A DNA stretch of 64,000 bases from CAVSRC01 sp963743015 (GCA_963743015.1 CAVUOD010000012.1:1-64000); one strand, 5' to 3'. Positions 37,055 through 46,454 are shown, counted from the stretch's first letter. A program made the numbers and translations. The notes: generated by a model from the letters alone, not told the origin.

Positions 37055-38078
37055 ATGGCCAAGATCGTCCTCTCCTACCGGCGCGATGATTCCGGAACGA
37101 TCACCAACTGGCTCTACGAGAAGCTGGTCGACCGCTACGGCAAGGCATCGATCTTCCGCGACATCGACTTCGATCCAGCCGACCGAGAATTTCCGCAAGC
37201 GGATCGGTCGGGCGCTGAGGGACTGCGACTTCGTCGTGGCGATCATCGGGCCCGGCTGGCAGGGGCACGACGCGGAAGGCAGGAGCCGCATCAATGCGGA
37301 CAACGACTGGGTGCGCGTCGAAGTCGAGACGGCGCTCCAGCTCGACATTCCGCTTCTGCCGGTGCTGGTCGAGGGGGCCGAGATGCCGCAGCCGGGCGAC
37401 CTGCCGGCCAGCCTGCGCGAGATGACCGAGATCAACGCGCTGCCGATCTCCTCGGCCAGTGCGCGTTTCTACGACGACCTCGAACGGCTCTATACGGCGA
37501 TCGAGAAGGTGACCGGCGCCGCGCCCGAGAGCAATCCGCCGCCTGTCGAGGAGACGCCGCCGGCTGCTGCCGAACAGGTGCTGCCGCCGAAGCCGGCCAA
37601 GCGCAGGGCCGAGGCGGCCGAGCCTGCGGCCGCGCCGGTCGCCGCCCAGCCTGCGGCGCCCCGTGCGCCACGGGCCAAAGCCGGTCCGGGCTTGCGTCTT
37701 GCGGCCGGAAACGGACGCACGGTCCTGCTGTTCTTCGTTCTCCCTGCGGTCGTCATGTCGGGCTTCTGGGCGCTTGCCTTCCTGACGGGGAGCGGCGGCG
37801 ACGGACAGCAGATCGTCGTCTTCCTGGTCTCGGCGATTGCCATGGTCGTGCTCGGCGCGGCCATCCGGCAGCGTTCGAAGTTGAATATCGTCATGGCCGT
37901 ATTGGCCGGGGTGGTCGTCGGCGCGGCCGCGACGGTGACCACGGTCATCGCTGCCGAGGTCAACATCGAAAGAGAGCTGTGGCTGGTGGTCCTGGTCTTC
38001 GTCGGCGGCGGGACGGTCGCCACGGTTGTGGGCTACGTTCTCGGCGGTGCGAATCTGGTGCGGCGACCGCCGGCGTGA
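37055..38078 (+). CDS. TIR-domain protein with C-terminal membrane segments, +1 frameshift
   Basis: About 340 residues after correction. An N-terminal TIR domain (1-155) begins AKIVLSYRRDDSGTITNWLY and continues ASIFRDIDFDP, ALRDCDFVVAIIGPGWQG and DWVRVEVETALQLDIPLLPV. The acidic residue in the VEVETAL helix is at the position of the NADase glutamate of active TIR domains, so enzyme activity is possible. An Ala/Pro linker (about 160-215) leads to four predicted membrane helices (about 220-335). An extra T at 37190-37192 breaks the frame between DREF and RKRIGRAL. It stands alone; no defence genes adjoin it. TIR proteins occur in NAD-depleting defence, in signalling and as virulence factors. 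Which applies here is open. Confidence 0.82.
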
Positions 38079-38111
38079 CCGGCGAACGGTCCCCCGCTTG
38101 CCGCAACCGGC

Positions 38112-39023
38112 TCAGCCGTTGCTGAAGCCGTTGCCGTAAGCCATGCCGCCGGCGTTGCTCTGGGCGGTGCGGCGCATGCCTTCGCGGGCCGGCCCGTAAT
38201 TGGGGTTGAGGGTGCTGGCGCGGGCGAAGGCGGCGAAGGCCTTCTTGCGGTCGCCGAGCTGCTCGAGGGCGAGGCCCTCGTTGGTCCAGCCTTCGTAGGA
38301 TTCGCGGTCGCGCTTGACGACCTCGTTGAAGTCGTCGAGGGCCGCCTGATAGTCCTTGGTCGCCAGATAGGAGAGGCCGCGCGCATTGTACGGCTCGACC
38401 GCGGCCGGAGCGATCGAGATGGCCTTGGAGAAGTCGGCGATGGCCGCCGCGTGCTGACCCTGGGCCTGCTCGACCAGACCGCGATTGTGATAGGCGCGCG
38501 GGTCGGTGGCATCGAGCTTGATGGCGGTGTTGAAGTCGGCCAGCGCCAGATCGGTCTGCTTGCGCTGCCGGTACATGTTGCCGCGGCCGACATAGGCCGG
38601 GGCATAGTCCGGAGCGATCGAGATCGCCTTGTTGTAGTCGGCGAAGGCGAGGTCGTCGCGGCCCTGCCGGCGCTCGACCAGCGCCCGGTTGGCATAGGCC
38701 TGATAGAAGGACGGGTTGAGCTTGATGGCCTTGTCGAAGTCGGCGATCGCCGAGCGCAGATCGCCGGCCTTGCCGTAGGCGGTGCCGCGCACATTGTAGG
38801 TGCCGGGATCGTTCGGATTCTGCCTCACCACGGCGGTCAGCGAAGCGATGTTCACTTCCGAGCCGGCGGAATTGGTGATTCGGCCGGTGCCGAAGGCGCT
38901 GCGGCTCGACTGACAGCCGGCCAGCGCCAGAGCGCCGATCAGCACGATCGACGCCACGGCCAAACCGCGGCGGGACGCGGTCGATCCTTGAGAGAATTGT
39001 CCGGTCGGGATCAACGCCTGCAC
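38112..39023 (-). CDS. TPR-repeat lipoprotein
   Basis: About 303 residues. The leader contains a clear lipobox (IGALALAGC), so the mature protein is membrane-anchored. Seven or so tetratricopeptide repeats follow, for example SAIADFDKAIKLNPSFYQAY, LAFADYNKAISIAPDYAPAY and AAIADFSKAISIAP. The start is uncertain: GTG 39023 gives a normal-length signal peptide, and the frame is open to 39128. It reads away from rpsU and is convergent with the TIR gene. Probably a scaffold in envelope assembly; no partner is visible. Confidence 0.82.
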   Translation of the reverse strand: MQALIPTGQFSQGSTASRRGLAVASIVLIGALALAGCQSSRSAFGTGRITNSAGSEVNIASLTAVVRQNPNDPGTYNVRGTAYGKAGDLRSAIADFDKAIKLNPSFYQAYANRALVERRQGRDDLAFADYNKAISIAPDYAPAYVGRGNMYRQRKQTDLALADFNTAIKLDATDPRAYHNRGLVEQAQGQHAAAIADFSKAISIAPAAVEPYNARGLSYLATKDYQAALDDFNEVVKRDRESYEGWTNEGLALEQLGDRKKAFAAFARASTLNPNYGPAREGMRRTAQSNAGGMAYGNGFSNG

Positions 39024-39129
39024 TTCAGCCCCCGGCCCTACGCCCCTGCTTTTCAGCACCTGACCGGCCCGCCACCTGAGGCGCGGGCAAGGCCTGTTAG
39101 CATTCAGCAAACCGCCGAAAGGCGGCAAA

Positions 39130-39372
39130 TCAAGGGCGCGCGCCGAAACGCGTCGGCTTCGGAGCCGCGATCAGCCCTTCACGCTGGGCGCGCTTGCGGG
39201 CGAGCTTGCGGGCGCGGCGAACGGCCTCGGCCTTCTCGCGCGCCCGACGCTCGGACGGCTTCTCGTAATAATTGCGAAGCTTCATCTCGCGGAAGAGCCC
39301 CTCGCGCTGCATCTTCTTCTTGAGGGCCTTCAGTGCCTGGTCGACATTGTTGTCGCGAACGAGTACCTGCAA
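39130..39372 (-). CDS. rpsU: 30S ribosomal protein S21 (bS21)
   Basis: 80 residues, basic. It starts MQVLVRDNNVDQALKALKKK and contains EMKLRNYYEKPSERRARE, diagnostic for bS21, with the longer C-terminal tail usual in Alphaproteobacteria. It helps base-pairing of the 16S rRNA 3' end with messenger leaders. It lies 150 bp before purK, which is transcribed in the same direction upstream. Confidence 0.96.
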   Translation of the reverse strand: MQVLVRDNNVDQALKALKKKMQREGLFREMKLRNYYEKPSERRAREKAEAVRRARKLARKRAQREGLIAAPKPTRFGARP

Positions 39373-39523
39373 GCGAAACGTCCCTTGATAATGTCGCTGA
39401 TCGAGTGCCGGGGCAGTGAAAGCAACGGCCGTTGGCCGGCGCCACTGACCCCAGATTGGGCGCTCCTTTACCAGAGAGGGCGCCGGCAGTCAAAACCAAC
39501 CATGAGTTCCGCGGCAGATCTGT

Positions 39524-40618
39524 TCAGGATTTCGCCGCCGGTGTGACCCGATTGACATGGCCCATCTTGCGGCCGGGCCGGGCTTCCGCCTTGCCGTAGA
39601 GGTGCAGCCGGGCGCCCGGTTCGGCCGCCAGTTCCCGCCAGCGGGCGGCCTCGTCGCCGATCAGGTTCGTCATCACCACGTCGCTGTGGCGCTCGGCATC
39701 GCCGAGCGGCCAGGCGCAGATCGCCCGGATATGCTGCTCGAATTGCGAGCAATAGGCGGCGTCGGCCGTCCAGTGGCCGGAATTATGGACCCGCGGGGCG
39801 ATCTCGTTGACCATCAGGCGGGCCTCGTCGCCGTCGCCGAGGACGAACATCTCGACGGCGAGCACGCCGACATGGTTGAGCGCCATGGCGATCTTCTCGG
39901 CAATGGCGACGGCGCGGGCGGCGGTGAGCGGCGTGATGTCGGCGGGCACGGTGGAGGTGTCGAGGATGCCGGCCTTGTGGCGGTTCTCGGTCACGTCCCA
40001 GGCGCGCACCTCGCCGTCGCGGGCGCGGGCGAGCACGACCGAGATCTCGCGGCGGAAGAGAATGAAAGCCTCCAGGATCGCCGGTTCCTCGCCGATCGCC
40101 CGCCAGGCCGAGACGGGATCGTCGCCGGCGCGGATCACCGCCTGGCCCTTGCCGTCATAGCCGAGGCGGCTGGTCTTGAGCACCGCCGGGCGGCCGGTGC
40201 GGGCGAGCGCCGAGTAGATGTCGGTGAGCGCCGTTACCGGGGCGAAGGCCGGCACGGCGATGCCCAGTTCCCCCATCAGCTGCTTCTCCAGCAGGCGGTC
40301 CTGGGACACCGCCAGGCTGTGTGCGCCGGGCAGCACGGTCGTGCGGGCGGCGAGGAATTCCACCGTTGCTGCCGGGATGTTCTCGAATTCATAGGTGACG
40401 ATGTCGACGGCTGCGGCGAAATCGGCGAGCGCCGCCTCGTCGTCATAGGGGGCGACGGTGCGGCTGGCGGCAACCGCAAAGGCGGGGCTCGCCGGATCGG
40501 GGCAGTAGATGTGGCAGGACAGGCCGAGCTCGGCGGCCGCCACTGCCAGCATGCGGCCGAGCTGCCCGCCACCGAGAATGCCGACGATCATGCCGGGGAC
40601 GACCGGCCGCTCAGCCAT
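39524..40618 (-). CDS. purK: N5-carboxyaminoimidazole ribonucleotide synthase
   Basis: 364 residues; ATP-grasp enzyme that carboxylates AIR to N5-CAIR in purine synthesis. ATG 40618 (MAERPVVPGMIVGILGGGQL) overlaps the end of purE by 8 nt. Conserved parts: GILGGGQLGRMLAVAA, VLKTSRLGYDGKGQAVI in the ATP site, ARDGEVRAWDVTENRH and VNEIAPRVHNSGHWT at the catalytic end. The longer frame upstream is a purE shadow. Works with PurE in the same operon. Confidence 0.96.
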   Translation of the reverse strand: MAERPVVPGMIVGILGGGQLGRMLAVAAAELGLSCHIYCPDPASPAFAVAASRTVAPYDDEAALADFAAAVDIVTYEFENIPAATVEFLAARTTVLPGAHSLAVSQDRLLEKQLMGELGIAVPAFAPVTALTDIYSALARTGRPAVLKTSRLGYDGKGQAVIRAGDDPVSAWRAIGEEPAILEAFILFRREISVVLARARDGEVRAWDVTENRHKAGILDTSTVPADITPLTAARAVAIAEKIAMALNHVGVLAVEMFVLGDGDEARLMVNEIAPRVHNSGHWTADAAYCSQFEQHIRAICAWPLGDAERHSDVVMTNLIGDEAARWRELAAEPGARLHLYGKAEARPGRKMGHVNRVTPAAKS

Positions 40619-41108
40619 CGGCGGCGGGACGTTCGGCGACCGCGGCGGTCTGCTCGGCGCGCCAGCGGTCGAGGCGGTCGGCCAGATCCAGGTCGGCGGT
40701 GGCGAGGATGGCGGCGGCGAGCAGGGCGGCATTGACGGCGCCGGCGCGGCCGATGGCGAGCGTGCCGACCGGCACGCCGGCCGGCATCTGGACGATGGAA
40801 TAGAGGCTGTCGCGGCCGCCGAGCGCCTTGGTCTCGACGGGCACGCCGAGCACCGGCAGGGAGGTGAGCGAGGCGACCATGCCGGGAAGGTGGGCGGCGC
40901 CGCCGGCGGCGGCGATGATCACCCTGTAGCCGGCCGCCCTGGCGCCCTTGGCGAAGGCGACCATGCGCTCCGGGGTGCGGTGGGCCGAGACAATGCGGTC
41001 GTCATGGGCGACGCCCAGCGCATCGAGCGTGCGGGCGGCTTCGGAGATCACCGCCCAGTCGGATTGGCTGCCCATGATGATGGCAACCGGAGGGGAGGGG
41101 TCGGCCAT
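40611..41108 (-). CDS. purE: N5-carboxyaminoimidazole ribonucleotide mutase
   Basis: 165 residues, normal size. Converts N5-CAIR to CAIR. Class I PurE motifs are visible: IIMGSQSDWAVISEA, RIVSAHRTPERM with the active-site histidine, VIIAAAGGAAHLPGM and DSLYSIVQMPAGVPVGT. First gene of the purE-purK operon, with an 8-nt overlap into purK. Confidence 0.97.
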   Translation of the reverse strand: MADPSPPVAIIMGSQSDWAVISEAARTLDALGVAHDDRIVSAHRTPERMVAFAKGARAAGYRVIIAAAGGAAHLPGMVASLTSLPVLGVPVETKALGGRDSLYSIVQMPAGVPVGTLAIGRAGAVNAALLAAAILATADLDLADRLDRWRAEQTAAVAERPAADG

Positions 41109-41197
41109 GGAATCCTGTTCTGGCCCGGGGGGCGCACGTGCGTCTCGGGTGGCGAATGATCGGTGCGGGACCTGTTTAGCGCAAAAAGCGCGGCCGG

Positions 41198-41425
41198 TCA
41201 GGCGATGATGTCGGGCAGGCGCTTGTCCTCGAGCGCGGCGATGCGGTCCTTGAGCGCCAGCTTGCGCTTCTTCATGCGCTGGATGCGGATGGTGTCGACG
41301 ATGCCCGAATCGATCATGGCCGCGATGGCAAGATCGAGGTCCCGGTGCTCCTGGCGAAGTTCGGCCAGCTCGCGCCGGATCTCGCGTTCTTCCTCTTCGG
41401 TCAGGCGGCCGTCCTGCGCGCTCAT
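41198..41425 (-). CDS. DUF465 family protein (YdcH-like), copy 1
   Basis: 75 residues. ATG 41425 (MSAQDGRLTEEEERE) is preferred over a start 15 codons earlier. The family's central motif is seen as DTIRIQRMKKRKLALKDRI, followed by ALEDKRLPDIIA. Small helical hairpin protein of unknown function. It lies 89 bp before purE on the same strand, and a second DUF465 gene lies divergent from it. This small cluster beside purE is common in Hyphomicrobiales. Confidence 0.9.
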   Translation of the reverse strand: MSAQDGRLTEEEEREIRRELAELRQEHRDLDLAIAAMIDSGIVDTIRIQRMKKRKLALKDRIAALEDKRLPDIIA

Positions 41426-41700
41426 CTGGCTTCTGTTGGTTAAGTTTGCGTTAGCAGCCCGCCGGTTCAATGGCTGCCAAGGTTACCATAAATGGCCGCC
41501 GCCGCTCCATCGGCTTCGCCGGCAAAGCACGCCGGGGGGCTTGATGCGTGGCCGCATCGGCCCCAGATCAAAATAGACCGTGTGGGATGGGCGCCAAGGC
41601 GTGTTTTCGGTGGCGCACAGACAACGGTTGCAGTTCACAGTTTGACGATCCTGTGTCACACTCGCGTCGTCAGATTGATAGTCAACAGGAGGCTTTACTG

Positions 41701-41877
41701 ATGGCTATGGAATCGCATCTTGCTGAGCTCGAGCGTCGGCATGAGATGCTGGAAAAGGAGCTCGAGGAAGCGCTCGCCCATCCGGGCACTGATTCGCTCG
41801 AATTGCGCGAGCTCAAGCGGAAAAAGCTGCATGTAAAGGACGAGATTGCCCGCCTGTCCGGCGAGCATCTGCACTAG
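41701..41877 (+). CDS. DUF465 family protein (YdcH-like), copy 2
   Basis: 58 residues. ATG 41701 has an ideal AGGAGG site 7 nt upstream, which excludes the longer frame. The protein is one helical hairpin: LAELERRHEMLEKELEEALA, then SLELRELKRKKLHVKDEI. A TTGACG sequence near 41642 could be the -35 box. It is divergent from the other DUF465 gene. Function unknown. Confidence 0.92.
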   Translation: MAMESHLAELERRHEMLEKELEEALAHPGTDSLELRELKRKKLHVKDEIARLSGEHLH

Positions 41878-41948
41878 CCGGGACCAATTTCCGGACAGCG
41901 GCCTTACGGACCGCAACAGCCGGCAGCGAGACGCTGTCACTTGTTGAT

Positions 41949-42095
41949 TTAAGGGTTTTCAAACAGCGTCTCGCGGTCGGTCGTACCGCAGCGCAGGATT
42001 TGTTCGTAGATCCCTTGATATTTTTCGAGCGTGCGATCGATTCGCTCGGCGGCGGCTCTCGCCGCATCCCCCTGGCCGGCGGCGCATTGCGCCAT
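41949..42095 (-). CDS. Small hypothetical protein
   Basis: 48 codons from ATG 42095 to TAA 41949-41951, between DUF465 and the TauE gene. The peptide has an amphipathic helix (ARAAAERIDRTLEKYQGIYE) and a polar end (LRCGTTDRETLFENP). Codon use fits a real gene and the frame is open back to the TauE stop, so a longer version with a non-ATG start is possible. No family is recognised with certainty. Confidence 0.4.
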   Translation of the reverse strand: MAQCAAGQGDAARAAAERIDRTLEKYQGIYEQILRCGTTDRETLFENP

Positions 42096-42164
42096 GGCCC
42101 GCCCCGCATTGCAGCGCGGCAGTGAGGCAAGGCCGGCAGCGCCGCGGCGCCGACGGGCGCCTCA

Positions 42165-42917
42165 TCAGGCGACGGCCGTCAGGCCCTCCCACACCAGATA
42201 GACACCGACGAGGAAGATGAGGATGTAGGCCACCCGGTAGAACATGGCGGCATCCAGCACCTTGACCAGCCAGATGCCGAGGAAGGTCGCCGGAATCGAA
42301 ATCGGCAGCAGGATCGCCGAGATCTCCAGGTTGGTGGTGTCGAACTGGCCGAGCAGGAAATAGGGAACCGTCTTCACCGAGTTGACGACGAAGAAGAGGA
42401 TCACCGAGGTGCCCATGAAGATGCGTGGCGGCAGGCGCAGCGGCACCGCGTACATCTGGAACGGCGGGCCGCCGGCATGGCTGACGAAGCTGGTGAAGCC
42501 GGTGACCATGCCCCAGAAGCCGCCGGCAGGGATGTTGTGGCCGTGCGGCTTCTGGCTGAGGCGGTGGCGGAACCAGTAATTGAGCGCGAACAGCACCGAG
42601 ACAGCGCCGACGATCAGCCGGATCTCCTGCTCGGTGACCCAGGCGGCGGTCCACCAGCCGATGCCGATGCCGACCATGGCGCCGGGGAGCATGATCGCGA
42701 GGGTCTTGAGGTCGTACAGCCCGCGGTAGGAGATGACCGCCACGATGTCGTTGATCAGCAGGATGGGCAGGACGATCGCAGCGGCCTGCACGGGAGATAT
42801 GATCAGCGCCAGGATCGGCACGACGAGCAGGCCGATCGCACCGAACCCGCCCTTGGCCAATCCAAGAACGATCATCGCCGGAATCGCAGCGGCATAGAAC
42901 CAGGGGTCGGCAATCAT
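42165..42917 (-). CDS. TauE/SafE-family membrane transporter
   Basis: 250 residues with about eight hydrophobic helices. The TSUP family exports sulfite, sulfoacetate and related anions. Typical features are the glycine-rich start LGLAKGGFGAIGLLVVPIL, the GAMVGIGIGWW stretch, and the second-half signature GMVTGFTSFVSHAGGPPFQM. Start ATG 42917. No sulfur genes are adjacent, so the substrate is unknown. Confidence 0.9.
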   Translation of the reverse strand: MIADPWFYAAAIPAMIVLGLAKGGFGAIGLLVVPILALIISPVQAAAIVLPILLINDIVAVISYRGLYDLKTLAIMLPGAMVGIGIGWWTAAWVTEQEIRLIVGAVSVLFALNYWFRHRLSQKPHGHNIPAGGFWGMVTGFTSFVSHAGGPPFQMYAVPLRLPPRIFMGTSVILFFVVNSVKTVPYFLLGQFDTTNLEISAILLPISIPATFLGIWLVKVLDAAMFYRVAYILIFLVGVYLVWEGLTAVA

Positions 42918-43064
42918 TGAGAGAAGCGGGGGTTGGAAGAGCCGGCCGGACGGTGCGGCCGCCGGACTCTATGCTTCAATGTGCCGCCGTACAACCGTGG
43001 ACACTCGCCACCGCTTTGGCTAACGCTTGGCGGCGGTCACGCCAAGCAGCGGAGGCAGAACCCG

Positions 43065-43850
43065 ATGCTCCTCGAGAACAAGGTCGCCATCGTCACCGGC
43101 GGCGCACGTGGCATCGGCTACGCGATCGCCCGCCGTTTTCTGGAAGACGGCGCACGGGTCGTCATCGCCGATATCGACGAGGACGCCGGCTCGAAGGCGG
43201 TTCAGGAACTCGGCGCCTACGGCGCCGTGCGCTTCGTCGAATGCGATGTCGGCGAGCGGCTCGACGTCCATAATCTGGTCGCCGCGACGATCGACGCCTT
43301 CGGCAGCGTCGATGCGCTCATCAACAATGCCGGCATGCTGGTCAGCGGCGAATTCCTCGACCTCGACGAAGCCGATTTCGACAAGGTCATCCGCACCAAT
43401 CTCAAGGGTGCGTTTCTGTGCGGCCAGGCGGTCGCCCGTACCATGGTCGAGCATGTCGCCGAGGGCGGGGCGCCGGGCGCCATCGTCAACATGAGCTCGG
43501 TCAACGCGGTCTTCGCCATCGCCAACCAGGTGCCCTATTCGGTCTCCAAGGGCGGCATCAACCAGCTCACCAAGGTGATGGCGCTGGCGCTCGCCCCGCA
43601 CGGCATCCGCGTCAATGCCATCGGGCCGGGCTCGATCGCGACCGACATGCTGGCGGCGACGATGGAAGACCCGGATGCGCGCAAGCGCGTCCTGTCGCGC
43701 ACGCCGCTCGGCCGTCTCGGCGAGCCGGCGGAGATCGCGGCCGTCGCCGCCTTCCTGGTGTCGGACGATGCCAGCTACATCACCGGCCAGACGATCTATG
43801 CCGATGGCGGGCGGCTGCCGTTGAACTACACGGTTCCGGTCACGGGATAG
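43065..43850 (+). CDS. Short-chain dehydrogenase/reductase
   Basis: 261 residues, a classical SDR. ATG 43065 has GGAGG 9 nt upstream. NAD(P) site TGGARGIGYAI, followed by DIDED after strand two, which suggests NAD preference. Active site: NNAGML, NMSSVNAV and YSVSKGG with the Tyr-Lys pair; C-terminal YITGQTIYADGGRLPLN. It is followed after 5 bp by a NUDIX gene, so the two are probably co-transcribed. Substrate not evident. Confidence 0.93.
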   Translation: MLLENKVAIVTGGARGIGYAIARRFLEDGARVVIADIDEDAGSKAVQELGAYGAVRFVECDVGERLDVHNLVAATIDAFGSVDALINNAGMLVSGEFLDLDEADFDKVIRTNLKGAFLCGQAVARTMVEHVAEGGAPGAIVNMSSVNAVFAIANQVPYSVSKGGINQLTKVMALALAPHGIRVNAIGPGSIATDMLAATMEDPDARKRVLSRTPLGRLGEPAEIAAVAAFLVSDDASYITGQTIYADGGRLPLNYTVPVTG

Positions 43851-43855
43851 ATCCT

Positions 43856-44584
43856 GTGCGTATCGTTGCGCTCGATCGGCTCGAATTCCGGTTTCAACCG
43901 CTGCCGTGGCCCTTCGCCGAGGCACGCCGGACGGAGATCCTCGCGCACTTTCGCGAGGCGCAGGCAGCGCAGCCGGCGCTGTGGAACGGGCGCGTCCTGC
44001 TCCTCCACGAACACGCGATCAGCGGGCGGGTGATGACCGGCGCCTATCTCGAGACCGATTTCGCCAGCTTCCTCGCCTGGCGCGACTGGGGGTTCGCCGA
44101 CCGGTTCGTCCACGACGCGTTTCCGCAGGCGGCGCTGCTCTCGGCCGACGGCGCCTTTCTGCTCGGCGTCATGGGCGAGCACACCGCCAATGCCGGCCAT
44201 ATCTATTTCCCCTCGGGCATACCGGACATGAGCGACATCGACGGCGAGCGGGTCGATCTCGAAGCCAATGTCAGGCGCGAACTGCGCGAGGAAACCGGAC
44301 TGGATGCCGGAGAGTTCACGACCGTCCCCGGCTGGACGGCGGTCTTCGACGGGCCGCGCATCGCGCTCTTCCGCGTCATGCGTTCGCCGCTGCCGGCGGC
44401 CGTCCTGCGCCAGCGCATCCTCGCCAACTTCGCCAAGGTCGCCGATCCCGAACTCGTCGATATCCACGTCGTCCGCTCCCCGGCGGACTACCATCCGCGC
44501 ATGACCGGCTACGTGACGGCCTATCTCGACGACTTCTGGCGCCGCGAGGCTCCTGACACAGGGCTGTCAGTGGGCCTTCGCTAG
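43856..44584 (+). CDS. NUDIX hydrolase
   Basis: 242 residues. GTG 43856 is 5 bp after the SDR stop. The catalytic NUDIX helix RRELREETGLD (REUxEExGU form) lies near residue 142, preceded by GHIYFPSGIPDMSDIDG; the first half of the NUDIX box is not canonical. Relatives of this long form hydrolyse nucleoside diphosphates linked to other groups. Transcribed with the SDR; true substrate unknown. Confidence 0.82.
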   Translation: MRIVALDRLEFRFQPLPWPFAEARRTEILAHFREAQAAQPALWNGRVLLLHEHAISGRVMTGAYLETDFASFLAWRDWGFADRFVHDAFPQAALLSADGAFLLGVMGEHTANAGHIYFPSGIPDMSDIDGERVDLEANVRRELREETGLDAGEFTTVPGWTAVFDGPRIALFRVMRSPLPAAVLRQRILANFAKVADPELVDIHVVRSPADYHPRMTGYVTAYLDDFWRREAPDTGLSVGLR

Positions 44585-44630
44585 TCTCTGCCGGTGCCGC
44601 GATCCTGCGCGGCGAACACGGGAGACAGTC

Positions 44631-45017
44631 ATGAGCATGATCGCGGAACACGATAATGTCGTGGTGTGGTTCGAGATCCCGGCGGCCGATTTCGACCGGG
44701 CAGCAAAGTTCTACGAGACGATCTTCGACACCAGGCTCAACCGGGAAACCTTCGGTGGACCGAAGATGGGCGTGTTCAGCTACGACCGGCCGAAAGTCTC
44801 CGGCTGCGTCATGGAAGCGCCCGAGCGCGCCGGCAAGGACCACGGCACGGTGATCTACCTGAACTGCACCGGCCATCTCGACGCCGTCGTTTCCCGGGTG
44901 GAAGAGGCAGGCGGCAAGCTGCTGACCGCGCGCATCGACCTGCCGCCGGGCATGGGTTCCTTCTTCCATATCCGCGACAGCGAGGGTAATCGCGTGGGGC
45001 TCCACGCCGCATCGTGA
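44631..45017 (+). CDS. VOC (glyoxalase/dioxygenase-fold) protein
   Basis: 128 residues, one vicinal-oxygen-chelate domain with two beta-alpha-beta-beta-beta units: VVVWFEIPAADFDRAAKFYE and then VIYLNCTGHLDAVVSRVEEA with FFHIRDSEGNRVGLH. The second unit carries the usual terminal metal-site region. Start ATG 44631 (a second ATG lies two codons further). It overlaps the WYL regulator by 4 nt, a coupling that recurs for YafY-type regulators and VOC proteins. Confidence 0.87.
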   Translation: MSMIAEHDNVVVWFEIPAADFDRAAKFYETIFDTRLNRETFGGPKMGVFSYDRPKVSGCVMEAPERAGKDHGTVIYLNCTGHLDAVVSRVEEAGGKLLTARIDLPPGMGSFFHIRDSEGNRVGLHAAS

Positions 45018-45712
45018 GGAACGGCTCAATGCGTCGCGCCGACCGCCTGTTCGAGATCATCCAGCAGCTGCGCGGCGACCGCCTGGTCACCGCCCAGACG
45101 CTTGCCGAGAAGCTGGAGGTGTCGGTGCGCACGGTCTATCGCGACATCCGCGACCTGCAGGCCTCGGGGGTGCCGATCGACGGCGCGGCGGGCGTCGGCT
45201 ATCTGCTCAGGCCCGGCTATCAGCTGCCGCCGATGATGTTCCTGCCGGCCGAGATCGAGGCGCTGATCGTCGGCGCCCGCATGGTCAAGGCGTGGGCCGG
45301 CAAGAGCATCGCCGACGCGGCGGCGGAAGCGCTCATCAAGATCGGTGCGGTGGTGCCGGAGGAGCGCATGCGCGCGGCACAGCGCGTGCCGGTGTTCGCG
45401 CCCGGCACACGCCTGCAGGAGACCGAACGCGACCATCTCGATGCCTTCGGCCAGGCGATCGACGGGCGGTGCAAGGTGCGTTTCGGCTATCACGACGCCG
45501 AAGGGCTTGCCAGCCGGCGCACGGTCAGGCCGCTGGCCCTGCAATTCTGGGGACAGGTGTGGACGCTCGCCGCCTGGTGCGAGCTGCGCGACGACTTCCG
45601 CACCTTCCGCGTCGACCGCGTCGAGCGGCTGGAGGTGAGCGAGGAACGCTTTCAGCGCGAGGCCGGCCGCACGCTGGAGGATTATCTGGCGCGCATCACG
45701 CGGACGCCGTGA
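45014..45712 (+). CDS. YafY-type HTH/WYL-domain transcriptional regulator
   Basis: 232 residues. N-terminal winged helix (RADRLFEIIQQLRGDRLVTA, LEVSVRTVYRDI) and C-terminal WYL domain (CKVRFGYHDAEGLASRRTV, then PLALQFWGQVWTLAAWCELR). WYL domains bind ligands, including nucleic-acid fragments, and switch the HTH. The start overlaps the VOC gene by 4 nt; it probably controls this small operon or itself. It ends immediately before the trcR stop codon on the other strand. Confidence 0.92.
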   Translation: MRNGSMRRADRLFEIIQQLRGDRLVTAQTLAEKLEVSVRTVYRDIRDLQASGVPIDGAAGVGYLLRPGYQLPPMMFLPAEIEALIVGARMVKAWAGKSIADAAAEALIKIGAVVPEERMRAAQRVPVFAPGTRLQETERDHLDAFGQAIDGRCKVRFGYHDAEGLASRRTVRPLALQFWGQVWTLAAWCELRDDFRTFRVDRVERLEVSEERFQREAGRTLEDYLARITRTP

Positions 45713-46454
45713 CTATTCCTCGTCGTCGGCGGAGTCTTCCGGACCGGTCATCGACTTGAGCTTGGCGAAGACCGCATTGGCCTCGCGGTCGGCGTCGCGC
45801 TCGGCATCGCGCTCGGCGTCGGCCGGCGCCGTCCCGCCCGCTGCGGTGTCGGCCAGCGGGGCGGTCGCGGTGGTCTCGCTCGCCGGCAGCAGGGTGGCGC
45901 CCTCGGGCTGGCCTTCCTGCGGCGGCGCGTTCTTGGCCGCCTTTTCGACTTCGAAATCGAGGTCGATCTGCGAGCACAGGCCGAGCGTCACCGGATCCAT
46001 CGGCTGCAGGTTGTTGGCGTTCCAGTGGGTGCGGTTGCGGATCGATTCGATCGTCGGCTTGGTGGTGCCGACCAGGCGCATGATCGCCGCATCCTTCAGT
46101 TCGGGATGATTGCGCAACAGCCAGAGGACGGCGTTCGGCCGGTCCTGACGGCGCGATACCGGCGTGTAGCGCGGTCCCTTGCGCTTGGCGACCGGGCGCG
46201 CGGACTTTCTGCGGCGCCAGGCCGAGCTTGACCGAGGGATCGGCTTCGGCGCGCTGGATCGCCTCGCGGCTGAGCTGGCCGGTGAGGATCGGGTCGAGCC
46301 CCTTGATCGACTGGGCCGCCTCGCCGTCGGCGATCGCCTGCACCTCGAGCGGGTGCAGCTTGCAGAAATCGGCGATCTGCTCGAAGGACAGCGCGGTGTT
46401 CTCGACCAGCCAGACGGCGGTCGCCTTGGGCATCAGGGGGACGGCTGTGGTCAT
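45713..46454 (-). CDS. trcR: DUF1013 / TrcR-like cell-cycle regulator, +1 frameshift
   Basis: About 246 residues after correction. The family is annotated as a cell-cycle transcriptional regulator in Alphaproteobacteria. ATG 46454 (MTTAVPLMPKATAVWLVENT) begins the conserved N-terminus, with FEQIADFCKLHPLEVQAIAD. An extra G in GGG (46194-46196) breaks the frame after LGLAPQKVRAP. The next frame continues VAKRKGPRYTPVSRRQDRP, then IMRLVGTTKPTIESIRNRTH (helix-turn-helix-like). An acidic, repetitive tail (DAERDAERDADREAN) ends the protein. The indel lies in a homopolymer and is probably an error. Confidence 0.85.
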
